Below the pieces are notes generated by a model. The model was not told where the DNA came from. It made no database searches and saw only the letters and a list, made by a program, of their open reading frames with translations. From positions 1 to 51,876 of the IMG/VR virus record IMGVR_UViG_3300035698_034991: a DNA stretch of 51,876 nt; one strand, given 5' to 3'. Positions 22,400 to 32,968 of this stretch are shown here, in pieces. This DNA is from a virus. Position 1 is the stretch's first letter. Every line of letters begins with the position of its first letter. Made by a program: the position numbers and the translations under genes.

Positions 22400-24139
22400 A
22401 TGTCAGTAATACAACTAAAAGAATTTAAATCTGGCTCGGCAAACAGAATTACAAGAAAAGAATTGGTTCTTGAGTGTGACACATGCCAAAAAAGATTTGA
22501 AAGAATAAGCAATGTTCCTCGCTCTTTAAAAAGAAAGGTGCATTTTTGCACCAATTCCTGTGCGGCCAAATATAAAATGGAACATTCTGAGCAGGTTAAG
22601 AAGACTATTAACAACTTACACGCTCATCATGAAAAAATGAAAAGCAATAAATCCTATGCCAAGAAAATTGCAAAGCAGAAAGAAGAAACCTGCCTGCAAA
22701 AATATGGTGCAAAGACTCCCTTGGAAAGCAGAGAAATACGGGGTAGATGCACAAAAACCATGATAGAAAACTACGACGTCGACAATCCCCAAAAATCAAA
22801 AAAGATACAAGAGAAAACCAGGCGAACTAACCGCAAGAAGTACAACTCCAACTCTCCTTTTGGTTCCAGGGATGTTCAGGCCAAAGCCAAAGAAGCAATT
22901 AAAAAGAAATATGGCGTCGAGCATGTTATGCACTCGCCACAAGTGCGTAAAAAAATAAAAAAAACAAATCTCGAACGATACAAGGTGGAAAACCCAGGCA
23001 AGCTTGAAATTTTTATAGACAAGGCTAAAAAAACCAATGTTGAAAAATATGGAACCGATCATCCTATGAAGCAGGATGCTTTCAAGAAAAGTTTTCAAAA
23101 GAGGTTTTTTAAAACCCATGGTGTGACCGGGCCGTTTGCACTTGAAAAGGTCCGACTGTCACTAATGAAGCGCTTTGTTGAAACCGAGAGTGAATGCCTG
23201 AAAGACTGGTGGGATAAACAGCCAGAGCCAAAGCCAGCTCTTTCAACCTTATACCAATCAACAAAGCAAAAAACAATTTCCAAAAAGTTCTTACAAGAAT
23301 TAATTGACAATTACAAAGACAATAAAACTAAACTTGAAGTCGCAGCTGAGCAATTGCTTGAAATAAAACATTACAACAGGTCCCCCAAGGAAATTGCATC
23401 TTCACGCCGCCCTGATTTCAAACTCAGTGACGCCATCTTTCTCAACGTTGATGGGCTTTATTGGCATTCGGAACAGCAAAAGGAAGATCGATACCATCTT
23501 AACCTTCGTAAAGAATTTGAATCCGCCAACCTGAGAATCCTCCAGTTTAGAGGCGATGAAATTCGAAATAAACCCCAGGTTGTTAAATCCATTGCTAATA
23601 ATGCGCTTGGTAAAACCGCAACAAAAGTGTTTGCTCGTAAGTGTAAAATTGAAGTCTTGAAACACAAGGAAGCTGAGGTATTTCTTAATGAAAACCACCT
23701 TATGGGTTCAACAAACGCAAAACATTTGGGACTGTTTTATCTTGGGGAGTTGATTACCTTGCTTTCCTACAAACAAAAGAAAACTGTTTGTAAGATTGAA
23801 AGATTCTGCTCGAAAATAAATACAACATGTGTTGGAGGTTTTAGCAAATTGTTGTCATACCTCGAAAAGAATTGTTTGAATTCGAGAACAACCGAAATCC
23901 ATAACTGGGTGGACCTTAGATATGGAACCGGGGAACACCTTGCAACCAAGAGCTTTGTCCGGGCTAGGGAAACCCTTGGCTGGAAATGGACCGATGGATT
24001 CGAAACATTCAACAGACTTAGTTGTAGAGCCAATATGGATCACAGAAAACTAAACCAACAGGCTCACGCAGATGAGCTTGGTTGGTATAAAATTTATGAT
24101 GCAGGGCAAAGGTTGTGGGTAAAATCTTTAGCACTCTAA
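22400..24139 (+). CDS. Repeat-rich homing endonuclease, paralogue of the gene at 17534
   Basis: This is a 579-aa protein. An N-terminal zinc finger (LECDTCQKRF with CTNSC) comes first. At least six repeats of the KYG/YKVENP type fill about 75-240. The VSR-like nuclease core (RRPDFKLSDAIFLNVDGLYWH, LRILQFRGDEI) lies near 330-400. The C-terminal acetyltransferase-like domain is about 65-70 percent identical by eye to the paralogue. It is inserted between two virion genes on the opposite strand with its own early promoter. Confidence 0.75.
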   Translation: MSVIQLKEFKSGSANRITRKELVLECDTCQKRFERISNVPRSLKRKVHFCTNSCAAKYKMEHSEQVKKTINNLHAHHEKMKSNKSYAKKIAKQKEETCLQKYGAKTPLESREIRGRCTKTMIENYDVDNPQKSKKIQEKTRRTNRKKYNSNSPFGSRDVQAKAKEAIKKKYGVEHVMHSPQVRKKIKKTNLERYKVENPGKLEIFIDKAKKTNVEKYGTDHPMKQDAFKKSFQKRFFKTHGVTGPFALEKVRLSLMKRFVETESECLKDWWDKQPEPKPALSTLYQSTKQKTISKKFLQELIDNYKDNKTKLEVAAEQLLEIKHYNRSPKEIASSRRPDFKLSDAIFLNVDGLYWHSEQQKEDRYHLNLRKEFESANLRILQFRGDEIRNKPQVVKSIANNALGKTATKVFARKCKIEVLKHKEAEVFLNENHLMGSTNAKHLGLFYLGELITLLSYKQKKTVCKIERFCSKINTTCVGGFSKLLSYLEKNCLNSRTTEIHNWVDLRYGTGEHLATKSFVRARETLGWKWTDGFETFNRLSCRANMDHRKLNQQAHADELGWYKIYDAGQRLWVKSLAL

Positions 24140-24179
24140 AGGCTAGCAATAGCTCAAACAGGTTAGAAGAAAGAGGTCT

Positions 24180-26030
24180 TTATCCACGGGCAAGAGTCCC
24201 CAAAACTCTCTTTACTCCGTCCTTTTCGCTTGGCAATCTCTTGTCCTTTAGTTTTACCTTTACCACTTGTTGTTCTTGCAAATCAATGTTTATTAATTGC
24301 AGGCGGTATTCAGAGTTTCCATCTGTTTTAATAAGGCCAAGGTCGTTCTCATCACTGTCAGACAGCGAGAGAAATTCTGGGTTGAAAACAATTTTAGCTT
24401 CTTTGTGGCCGGAAGTTTTTATTGTATCAACAAAAGTATCTTCTTGAAGGAATGCATTTGGGTAGGCTTTTGGAGCACCCGATAAGGATATGAGTGTTTT
24501 TTCAAGCTTGTTCGTATACCTGTTAAATGAAACATGGAACTGTGTTGAGTAGTTTGATGAATACCCGTGTGCGTCTAATGCAACCACAGAATAAATAAAA
24601 GATGAATCCTTTGTGAATTCTCTATCAATAAAATAATTTTTTGGAGAAGGTACATTTTGAACCAAGCGAGGATCCGGTGTTTCATTAAGGGGTGTTTTAA
24701 TTGTACTGTCATCGAAACTATACATCTTTATAAGTTGGAACGGTTCGGTAATGGTGCTTCGACGGAAAAGCTGGAAATGTTTGATGTCTCGTTGGGGGTT
24801 GACTGGAAAATTCCACATTATCCTTGCGGCTTGATTCGTCACGCACCAATCCACGTTAAAATCCGCAGGCGGCGGCGGCGGAACGGCCTCCTCGGTTGTG
24901 GTCGTAAACTGCTCGCTCGGCTGTGATGAAACTAGAAAGCTTAAAGCAACTACCGAATTTGTTTCCGAGTCCTCAACTTGAAGTTCCACGAAAGCAATGG
25001 ATCGAATTGAATATACATATCTTGCTCCATATCTCACTTTCAAATCAGCTCCAGAATTTGCTCTTGGGTTTTCTATTATAATTGGGTCTTTGGGGATCAG
25101 TTCGCCATTTTGATTAAGTTCCCATTTATCAACAACATACCCAATGACCTGCACGGTTGAATCAAAAGCATTAGGATCTATTTTTCTAAAATTTAGAAAC
25201 TCCAAAACTTCAAAGTCATAATCCCGACCGTCAAGCAATGTGGCGTTCTTGTTTGCCACGGCCTCTTGTTGTATTTGCTCAACCTGGCTAAGAAATTTTG
25301 AAGACTCCTCGTTGTAAATATTCAAACTGTTTTGTGCTGATGTTTGAAGAGCTTTGTGAATAATTTTGTTATTGATCCGTGTTCTAACTTTAAGGGAGCT
25401 AATTTCTTTTATAGTGTCTTTTATTTTCTTTTCCCTCTTTCGCCCGTCGAAAAAGGTATATCCTTCGTTTGAATAATTTGAAAATGCACTCTTGAGAAAG
25501 TTGGTTGAAATGTTTGAAGCCGTTTTACTTTTATTGAATGCTGCATTTAGATCCTTAATGACATCCATTTTTGATTCATCTCGGTCGGCATCTTTATTGT
25601 TGCGTAATTCACTAAGTGCTCGTTTAACAAAAAAGTCAAGTCGCTTCGATGCGTCCGTATCTTGGAAATAGAGATTTGTAAAGCTATCACCCGTGAATGT
25701 CTGCTCGTTATGAACCTTATCTAAATTATCTGCAATCTTAACATTGTCTATAATCGCATTGTTCTTTCCCAAATTACGTTTTTCGTCTATTGTAGGTTTC
25801 CAAGAAAACCTAACAAACCTAGGCGTAAATCTTTGAAAATTGATAGAATCGATAAAAAAATTGTCGAACGACCCAGCTGGCCTCCGCTGAATAAATTTAG
25901 GAGAATCAAGCCCACTGGCATTTTCACGCTCATCAGGTTTAAAGAAATTGTAATCAAATGAGACTTCAAAATCTTCCACTTCTGGAACATCAACATTTGC
26001 AATTCTGCGACTGGGTAAACTTTCAACCAT
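24180..26030 (-). CDS. Virion protein with FN3-like domain
   Basis: This is a 616-aa protein. The first 90 residues are Phe/Asp/Asn-rich. Residues about 150-280 are helical (many K, N, Q), possibly coiled-coil. A five-proline run near 388-392 links to an FN3-like domain at about 395-500 (IMWNFPVNPQRDIKHFQLFRRS, FIYSVVALDAHGY). Such domains in phage tails promote surface contacts. It lies 13 bp from the 1416-aa gene and is transcribed after it. Confidence 0.72.
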   Translation of the reverse strand: MVESLPSRRIANVDVPEVEDFEVSFDYNFFKPDERENASGLDSPKFIQRRPAGSFDNFFIDSINFQRFTPRFVRFSWKPTIDEKRNLGKNNAIIDNVKIADNLDKVHNEQTFTGDSFTNLYFQDTDASKRLDFFVKRALSELRNNKDADRDESKMDVIKDLNAAFNKSKTASNISTNFLKSAFSNYSNEGYTFFDGRKREKKIKDTIKEISSLKVRTRINNKIIHKALQTSAQNSLNIYNEESSKFLSQVEQIQQEAVANKNATLLDGRDYDFEVLEFLNFRKIDPNAFDSTVQVIGYVVDKWELNQNGELIPKDPIIIENPRANSGADLKVRYGARYVYSIRSIAFVELQVEDSETNSVVALSFLVSSQPSEQFTTTTEEAVPPPPPADFNVDWCVTNQAARIMWNFPVNPQRDIKHFQLFRRSTITEPFQLIKMYSFDDSTIKTPLNETPDPRLVQNVPSPKNYFIDREFTKDSSFIYSVVALDAHGYSSNYSTQFHVSFNRYTNKLEKTLISLSGAPKAYPNAFLQEDTFVDTIKTSGHKEAKIVFNPEFLSLSDSDENDLGLIKTDGNSEYRLQLINIDLQEQQVVKVKLKDKRLPSEKDGVKRVLGTLARG

Positions 26031-26043
26031 AAACTTCCACTCT

Positions 26044-29000
26044 CTAAATGACGTTTTCTATACTTATGAAATAGTCTTCAAAAATTAACTCATTATTGTC
26101 TTTGGTTTTCAAAAACAATTTGTCCCCTTTTCTAACAAACCTATCTTGAACAAAGGTTTGCTCAAGGGCTAGCTTGCCACTTTCCGTCTCCCTGGTAAGC
26201 TCTTCGTCAATTTCAAACTCTTCAACGTTGAATGGGATATGAAAAATTCTATCAAACATCTTTGGACTAACTATTTGATTTCTTAATCTTGCTGGTTCAA
26301 ATACCATATCGCCATAAACAAACACCCTTAACATGTCCTTAGCTTGATCGTCGAATTCAGCATCTTTAAGCAGTTCGAGAATTGGCTTGTTTGGGATATC
26401 AATGTTTAACACATCTCGTATATAGGAATAAATTATGTCGACAAACTCCTGGTCCAGAGTCGAACCAGGTTCTACCGTCTGCCTTGTGAATGTTTCCTCT
26501 CCAAGCTTCATTCCAGTGAGAAGCCTTATATAAAGCTCAAGCAAGCTACTCGAAGAGTGGTTTTCCACAATGCTTCTTTTTTGCTCGTTTGTTAGGAAAT
26601 CATATTTTTCGTTATTTACGATATCTTGATAGGTTATTTTTTTACTATTTGAAATATTTTCGTAATCTTCAATTGAAATTCTATTAACGATGCGATCAAA
26701 AGGTTCGTTTTCTTTTGGTTGGGTAACAAGTATTTTATTTTCATCTTGAAACAAACTCAAGTCAAAAAAGAAAGACTGAGGCTTAAAAACAATGTCGTCA
26801 AAACGCTGATCTCTTTTATATACGTTTACCGAAATCACATCAAATTGCTTTGTTTTAAACGTGTTAGCACTAATCGCCGCCTGAGATATTCTCTCAGATA
26901 ACTGCTTGGAGAACCCAGCAGGTATTCCAACAGACATAATTTTCATTTTCTGCTCAGCTTGGTTTTGAGAAAGATAGTTGTTTTGTGATAAGAATGAATA
27001 TAAGGCAATGCGTGTTTCAGACTGAACAATCTCAGAATCTAAATACCAGGTGTTGTTTCGCTTGCCAATTTGTCCAAAGCTTTTTGTTCTGTTTTTAAAA
27101 TTGTCAATTAAAAAAGCGGAGGTTCTGACCTGCGAAGGATTTTTTACTATTTCCAAATCTTCCAATGTGTTATCTTCAAGAAAAGAATTTAGAGTGTCCG
27201 AATTGTATGTGTTTAGAACTCTTGTTTTCGCTTCTCTGACCTGGGATTCAATAACCTTTAGAATATTATTAATATTGCCTATGATAACATCCTCTGTTTG
27301 AATTTTATTTTTAATTGTAACAAGGGCATTTCTTAGATTTACTGTGCCCTTTTTAAAGTAAAGAGGGTTAATGCTAGCCACGCCGACCTTTTTAATGAGT
27401 CCCGACCCAACAAATGCTGAGGCTATGTTTAGCTGTAGCAGGTCTTTTTCTTCTTTTGATTTTCCTTTGTTATAAATACCGCCGTAGCCGGCTGGACCAT
27501 ATCCGGAGCGACTTGAGTCACCGGAGCTTTTTATGGTGGTTGAGCCGTAATGTCTCATGCGGTTGAACGCACCCCAGTTTTGATAACCTGAATTTGTTGC
27601 CGAGGTGGATTTTTCTAAGATATTTGATGTTATTATTTGACTAGGCAACCCGGTTGCAAAATACAAATCTGCGACACTGAATGACTTGGTGACCACGAGG
27701 TCATCAATAATATCAGCAACAAAGTTATTCTTTTCGGAGTTTACAGTAATTAGGAAATTCCGCCTAGCGGGCGACCTAATAAAGCTTGAAAAGCTATATT
27801 TGGATACATAGCTTGAAAGGATTTCGAACGCTAGAAGCAATTGTGTTGAAGTGCTGACAAAATTATATCTCGTTCGCCCGCTTTGGTCATCTAGCAAATA
27901 TTTACCATCACCATTAACGCTTGCTGATTGAGCAAAGGAATTTGCTAGGTTTACATATTCTTTTATAAAGTTTGAAACAGCAGACGCCTGCGGGTCGATG
28001 TTTGAAAGCAACACCTTAACAACTGCCTGCCAACTTGTGGTTATAGTTGTTTCATTTTGCTCTGTGGCCGAGAGTCCTAATCTTAAGTATGGCGAAACAG
28101 CGCCAGTATTCTGACTTGAAAACACAGACAGTTTATTTCCCTGCTGTTTTGATTTTTGAGCAACACCTAAACCTATTTTTGGAACAGGGGTAGTCAGCTC
28201 CAGAACTTTATTTGCAATATCCTGCGCAAGTTTTTCAATGTAAGGTCGCAGGGTTCTTAATCCGCCAAGCAAACTCACCTTTTCTCCCTCTTTTACTTGA
28301 ATTTCGGAAAAGTTTTCAATCAAAGGAATCTCTTCTCCCAATTGCTTAAAAATAGGTTTTATATCTTCGAAGTTATTTGAGGCAAGGCCTGTAAGCAAAC
28401 AAAATTGAAACAGTTTGCTTTTTAGTTTGTTGTCAGTGTTGGCAAGTTTAAAAACCGCAGTTACAATTGCTTGATCACGATTTATTTTTGAAACATTGGT
28501 TAGGTTTTCAACCGAGTTTTTCACGGAAGATAAAAACTTGTCATTCATTTCCGATGGTGATATATCGGAATTTTTGTTCAAACTAAAAAGCTTGGAAATG
28601 ATGCTTCTAGCATTTTTCGATTTTGCTGAAAACAAGTTTGAATAGTTGACAATCGGAGCGGTGTTAAATTTGTTGTTAGAGATTTCCAACAAGCTGTCAG
28701 TGAAATAGGAGCTTCCTGGGATATAAGTTTGATTGTCTTCACCAGCGTCAACGTATTTCCTTTCAAAAGGCAGAATTGGCACGTCGTTTGTTGATAAAAT
28801 TGTTGTAAGCGAAAGCAATGACTCGTCACCTAGTATCTTTTCAAATATATCGCTCCCCGGAATACCAATAATGTTATCAAAGGGGGAGCCTGTATCTCCA
28901 CTGGCAAAATCATCTTGTAGCTTTCTCTGGTTTTCAGGTATGCCCAAAGCTCTGGAAACTCTATATTCTTTACTTAGAATTGTAGTAAGAAGTTTGATTC

Positions 29001-30294
29001 GATCATCCGGATTATTTGGTAAAGAATTTAGAAACCCATTAAAGAACGACCGCTCTGTTGAGTTTGTCGCCACAGAAGTAGAACGAATTTGGTCTATTGT
29101 AAATGAAAACCCATCATTCAAGGTGTAGCTTTTGTCAATTGAAATTGGATTCTCATCGTTCTCTCTGTCGGGATCAACCAGACCAAGTAGATTTGTTGAG
29201 TAATTTTCTGAGATTTCTTTAAAGTCTGCAAGAAGTTGCATGATGATTTTTGTGTCGGAGGAAATTTCAAATTGTTCTTTAGTGAATTGCATTCTTTGCT
29301 GATAGAAATCCTCTAAAGATAAAAGCTGGTTCTTAAACTTTGATTTTGGGATATTTTTTATATCGAGAAGATTTTTTAAAGTTTCCGCCGAGCTTATGAA
29401 CTGTTTATAATATCCAACAGTCCTTTCCGTTTTTGACAATTCGTTGTTGATGTTTTTTTCAAACTTATCGATTTGACTATTAATTACCTGTTGCTTTGAC
29501 GGCCTCTTTGCTGCCTTCTTGGCAGCAATAAGAGCCCGTTGCCCATACTGTCCATAACCGTAACTGCTATATTTTTCAATATTTTTTTGTCTTGTCTCGT
29601 CCTTGCTTTTACTTTCATTAATATTTTCAAGTAGGCCATTGAGCGTTTCTCTTCTGAGTAAAAGGGAGTTGTATTGAATGTCAATTAATTTGCCAGCAGG
29701 TGTAAAGTCGTCAAAGAATTTTTTTGTTATAATATTTCTTTTCCAAATTGGCTTAAAATCAGTGACTTGTAAAATCTCAGGAACAAAAGAAGAAATGCCG
29801 TTTTTTTCGACAGGAACAAAAGTTCCGTTTTCGATTTTCGTCTCCGAAACATCCAGGGTGTCGTCGGAATAGGTTTCGCTTGCGGGCCTAAAGATAAAAG
29901 GAATTTGAATTCTTATCGGCATTATAGGCATTTGAAGCCTCAATGGTGTTCGTATTTGAGCTACGGTAAGTGTAAGTGGCAAATTCACCAGCGGAAGCGT
30001 GAGTTGTAAAACAGGCCTTGAGGAATTGATGGCCTTAACACTTCGGTTGCGCACGGTTGTAACTGCTTGAATTGTTCCCCTCCGTCTTGCACGACGGGTG
30101 GTTTGGCTTGCAGCACCCAAGGTAGAAAAAACCGAAGCTAGATTTTGGGCGTCGCCTTTCTTGGAGTTATTTTTATCCCCGGCTGCTACTCTTGGATCAC
30201 CTGCTAGATTTTGGGCGGCCTGGACAGTCATGTTGCCAATTCGCATCCGGCTTACATTAACATTTTTGTTGTTTTTGCTAGATCTTTTAGCCAT
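26044..30294 (-). CDS. Giant virion structural protein (1416 aa)
   Basis: This is the largest protein in the window. The first 60 residues are basic and low in complexity. A hydrophobic Pro/Leu stretch at about 95-135 (LQLTLPLVNLPLTLTVAQIR and on) is unusual for a soluble virion protein and could be an insertion or packing element. Long helical regions follow at 190-400, and a Gly/Ser/Tyr-rich patch (YGPAGYGGIYNKG) lies near 940. No enzymatic motif is seen. Size and position between FN3-containing proteins suggest a baseplate or tail component; the assignment rests on context. Confidence 0.68.
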   Translation of the reverse strand: MAKRSSKNNKNVNVSRMRIGNMTVQAAQNLAGDPRVAAGDKNNSKKGDAQNLASVFSTLGAASQTTRRARRRGTIQAVTTVRNRSVKAINSSRPVLQLTLPLVNLPLTLTVAQIRTPLRLQMPIMPIRIQIPFIFRPASETYSDDTLDVSETKIENGTFVPVEKNGISSFVPEILQVTDFKPIWKRNIITKKFFDDFTPAGKLIDIQYNSLLLRRETLNGLLENINESKSKDETRQKNIEKYSSYGYGQYGQRALIAAKKAAKRPSKQQVINSQIDKFEKNINNELSKTERTVGYYKQFISSAETLKNLLDIKNIPKSKFKNQLLSLEDFYQQRMQFTKEQFEISSDTKIIMQLLADFKEISENYSTNLLGLVDPDRENDENPISIDKSYTLNDGFSFTIDQIRSTSVATNSTERSFFNGFLNSLPNNPDDRIKLLTTILSKEYRVSRALGIPENQRKLQDDFASGDTGSPFDNIIGIPGSDIFEKILGDESLLSLTTILSTNDVPILPFERKYVDAGEDNQTYIPGSSYFTDSLLEISNNKFNTAPIVNYSNLFSAKSKNARSIISKLFSLNKNSDISPSEMNDKFLSSVKNSVENLTNVSKINRDQAIVTAVFKLANTDNKLKSKLFQFCLLTGLASNNFEDIKPIFKQLGEEIPLIENFSEIQVKEGEKVSLLGGLRTLRPYIEKLAQDIANKVLELTTPVPKIGLGVAQKSKQQGNKLSVFSSQNTGAVSPYLRLGLSATEQNETTITTSWQAVVKVLLSNIDPQASAVSNFIKEYVNLANSFAQSASVNGDGKYLLDDQSGRTRYNFVSTSTQLLLAFEILSSYVSKYSFSSFIRSPARRNFLITVNSEKNNFVADIIDDLVVTKSFSVADLYFATGLPSQIITSNILEKSTSATNSGYQNWGAFNRMRHYGSTTIKSSGDSSRSGYGPAGYGGIYNKGKSKEEKDLLQLNIASAFVGSGLIKKVGVASINPLYFKKGTVNLRNALVTIKNKIQTEDVIIGNINNILKVIESQVREAKTRVLNTYNSDTLNSFLEDNTLEDLEIVKNPSQVRTSAFLIDNFKNRTKSFGQIGKRNNTWYLDSEIVQSETRIALYSFLSQNNYLSQNQAEQKMKIMSVGIPAGFSKQLSERISQAAISANTFKTKQFDVISVNVYKRDQRFDDIVFKPQSFFFDLSLFQDENKILVTQPKENEPFDRIVNRISIEDYENISNSKKITYQDIVNNEKYDFLTNEQKRSIVENHSSSSLLELYIRLLTGMKLGEETFTRQTVEPGSTLDQEFVDIIYSYIRDVLNIDIPNKPILELLKDAEFDDQAKDMLRVFVYGDMVFEPARLRNQIVSPKMFDRIFHIPFNVEEFEIDEELTRETESGKLALEQTFVQDRFVRKGDKLFLKTKDNNELIFEDYFISIENVI

Positions 30295-30295
30295 G

Positions 30296-32764
30296 TTACA
30301 TCACCACCGAGTTTGTTTTTAATTCAGGCCCTCTGCTATAATCAAAAAACACTGGCACTATATAATAAGTCAGCTCCCCACATTCCTGGTTTGTTAGATT
30401 ATCAACAAATTGAAAATAGTTTGATTTTGATATGTTGTGTGATTTTCCCACGATAGTCCTCATGCCTAGTATTTCTAAAACAATTAGGAAGTGGTCAATT
30501 TTATTTGCGTCGCCCTGAACTTTCCATTGAACAAGCATTTTACTTTCTCCGAAATTGGATGCTTTGCCCGAAAACAGCGAAGGTAATACTTCTGCAAGGG
30601 AAACGGTCGAGGACTGACTATCAACGATCTTGCCAAATGTGAAGCTGTCTTTCGAATAATTTCTGGATAAGGAGCCTTCACTGACCAAATTTCCTCTTTG
30701 TAAAGTAATGGGGTGCTTCCATCGATTTGGTGTAAGAGTATAGCTAACGTTGGTCCTGACAGGCACGGTTTTGTTTAGCGTTGGAAACATTGTTTCAGCA
30801 TCTCTTGCGTGCGCAGTAAATGTGTATTTGTAAACAAGGCCGGCCTGTAAAGGTTTGACTGAGCGCACTCTGCCAAATTTCTTATCTGAAAATTCCGGAC
30901 TGGAAATTATTCCAAATTCTTCGTTTTCTCCTGTTGTTAAATTCCTACGAGTCACCCTTACCCCGAAGAGGTTTTGTAGAGTTTCTCTGTTTTTGATTAC
31001 TTGATCTTGAAATTCAGCCGTAATTCCCTGTTCCTCCAAGAAAGATTTTATCAAGTCTCCCTGGGTTTGAATTACATTTTTATTTACTGTGAATTTTATG
31101 TCAATGTCATCGCCTGATTGTTCAACCGTCGGGTTGCTAATTTCTAATTCGAGGACACTCGCTGCAATGGGATTATACTCCACTATTAAATTGTTTGCAG
31201 CCGATTCTTCATTGCCGTCAGGGAAGATCAATAGGACTCTGTATTCATATATTCTATCTGGCTTTAAATTTACATCTTCGATGATAATTGGTGCGTTGGA
31301 ACTAGCCTCCAGCAGAACGGTTTCACTGCCTTCGCCAGCTGGCTTAACAACGGAGAAGTTCCGTTCTTTTATTGTTAGGTCTTTTCTAAGGAGCCGTAGA
31401 GCTATCGGCCCTGACGGCACATCTAAAATTGTTATCGACAGGCCGTTGTCTTGTAATTCCTCGGAGATACTAAGGAAATGTGGTTGCCGTCTAAATTTGC
31501 TTTTTCTAAATGGCGGTGATTTTTGTTTTACAACGCTCGATGCGAAATCGGCGCCAAGAATATCGCTACTGTTGGCTGCAATTGCCCTGTATATTATAGG
31601 GCTTGTCGAAGCAAAGATATCATCAACCTTTTTATAGCCCTGACCTTTTTCTAAGGCAACTTCCCCAACAAAATCGTATTGTGCATCAATTTTTGGCGAA
31701 CTCTTATTCAATTCTTTCCGATACAGGGCAACTTTTGTTGCATTCTCATCAATTTGTTTTATGTTGAGTGTGGTCCGCCCGAGCGCCCCCACGTTAAAAG
31801 CTATCATTTCAGGGGCTTCAACAGGTATTTCTAATTTTGCGATATTTTCACTATGACTCACAGGTCGAGATATTGTTTGAACATCAAGCTGATCAGAGTT
31901 TTGTAGTTCGAAAATAAAAAAGAACTGGTCTTCTGTAAGGTCTCCCATTGGAATTTTAATTGTTTCAACAATCTCAATCCAGGTTGCCTCTTCTTTAACA
32001 GGCACATTGAAGAATACGGAATTCTTAAGCTGGTCTTGATTGGAATAATTTCTTTGTGAAAGAAGCGAAGCGACAAGCGGTGAACCGGACTTTATGTTCG
32101 TTTGGTTTGACGGCGCTCGTTTTGAAGTGACCCCATTCATAGCTTTTACCGCCGAAGAAATAGAATTGGTTCTTTGACCAACGAATGCCGCCGGGTCTTG
32201 GTTTTTGCTAAACAGTAGGTTGTTTGAAGCCAATTTAAAGTTTGTCTTTATTTCAGCTCCGGTAGAGTCTCGAACAATAGAGGGGAGTCTGGAAATGTTA
32301 CGATCCAACACAGGCATGGTAATGTTTCGATCACGCATAGTTTGAACTCTCACCGGCTTAATGGTGATTTTCCTAGTGCTCATCGGTCTGTCTGTAAACC
32401 TAGATTTAGCAAAGCCCAGCGTTCTGTTGTTTGGTATTTTCTTTGTTATATCACTGATATAGGTTAGGATTCTGTTGGCGGACTCTTGTCTTAAAACATC
32501 TTTTGTCAGCGATCGCCGCATTCGAAGTCTTTTGTGAATTAGGGCTGGGTTAAGGTTTGTAAATGACTTTATTGCTCTTCTGGGCTGAGGCTCGATCACA
32601 ACAGAAATTAAGGTTTTATAAGCCCTGCTCATAATCGCCTTGGTTGGGTCAACTCGATACCTCACCTTATAAACGAAATAACCGTCTTGGGTAATTTTTT
32701 CTAGTTTTGCAAAGTTTTTAGTAACTTCGATAACATTTGCATCTCTTTTTATTAAAGCTCTCAT
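30296..32764 (-). CDS. Virion protein with FN3-like repeats (822 aa)
   Basis: This is the first gene of the minus-strand virion cluster. The N-terminal 220 residues are Arg/Thr/Asn-rich. Several FN3-like beta modules follow, for example RIYEYRVLLIFPDGNEES and LVYKYTFTAHARDAE, with a final segment near 750-820 (VQWKVQGDANKIDHFLIVLE, ending YYIVPVFFDYSRG). It ends 1 bp before the start of the giant protein gene. Its own promoter must lie in 32765-32968, but no clear minus-strand element was identified. Confidence 0.7.
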   Translation of the reverse strand: MRALIKRDANVIEVTKNFAKLEKITQDGYFVYKVRYRVDPTKAIMSRAYKTLISVVIEPQPRRAIKSFTNLNPALIHKRLRMRRSLTKDVLRQESANRILTYISDITKKIPNNRTLGFAKSRFTDRPMSTRKITIKPVRVQTMRDRNITMPVLDRNISRLPSIVRDSTGAEIKTNFKLASNNLLFSKNQDPAAFVGQRTNSISSAVKAMNGVTSKRAPSNQTNIKSGSPLVASLLSQRNYSNQDQLKNSVFFNVPVKEEATWIEIVETIKIPMGDLTEDQFFFIFELQNSDQLDVQTISRPVSHSENIAKLEIPVEAPEMIAFNVGALGRTTLNIKQIDENATKVALYRKELNKSSPKIDAQYDFVGEVALEKGQGYKKVDDIFASTSPIIYRAIAANSSDILGADFASSVVKQKSPPFRKSKFRRQPHFLSISEELQDNGLSITILDVPSGPIALRLLRKDLTIKERNFSVVKPAGEGSETVLLEASSNAPIIIEDVNLKPDRIYEYRVLLIFPDGNEESAANNLIVEYNPIAASVLELEISNPTVEQSGDDIDIKFTVNKNVIQTQGDLIKSFLEEQGITAEFQDQVIKNRETLQNLFGVRVTRRNLTTGENEEFGIISSPEFSDKKFGRVRSVKPLQAGLVYKYTFTAHARDAETMFPTLNKTVPVRTNVSYTLTPNRWKHPITLQRGNLVSEGSLSRNYSKDSFTFGKIVDSQSSTVSLAEVLPSLFSGKASNFGESKMLVQWKVQGDANKIDHFLIVLEILGMRTIVGKSHNISKSNYFQFVDNLTNQECGELTYYIVPVFFDYSRGPELKTNSVVM

Positions 32765-32888
32765 TTAGCTTTTACCTCATCCCAACTACTATTACTCATT
32801 TATTGTATAAATAGGCCGCTGTTTAGTTTCAATATTATTATAATGCGGCAAATTGAAATATTATAATTTTCTTCACGAGGTTATTACC

Positions 32889-32918
32889 GTTTATATAAAA
32901 GAAGCTGTATGCTATGAT
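32889..32918 (+). promoter_or_regulatory. Early-type promoter for the primase / Mre11-Rad50 operon
   Basis: GTTTATAT at 32889-32896 and TATGAT at 32913-32918 follow the 24-bp rule. It drives the plus-strand operon from 32969 and lies in the divergent gap between early and late blocks. Confidence 0.7.
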
Positions 32919-32968
32919 GAATAGTAGAATAAGATTCAAGTTTATCATACCAATAAAACGAGGAAACA

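Noticed and set aside
31089-31637. 182-codon plus-strand open frame inside the 822-aa virion gene
   Set aside because: Ser/Leu-rich shadow of a real gene, with no ribosome-binding site or partner genes.
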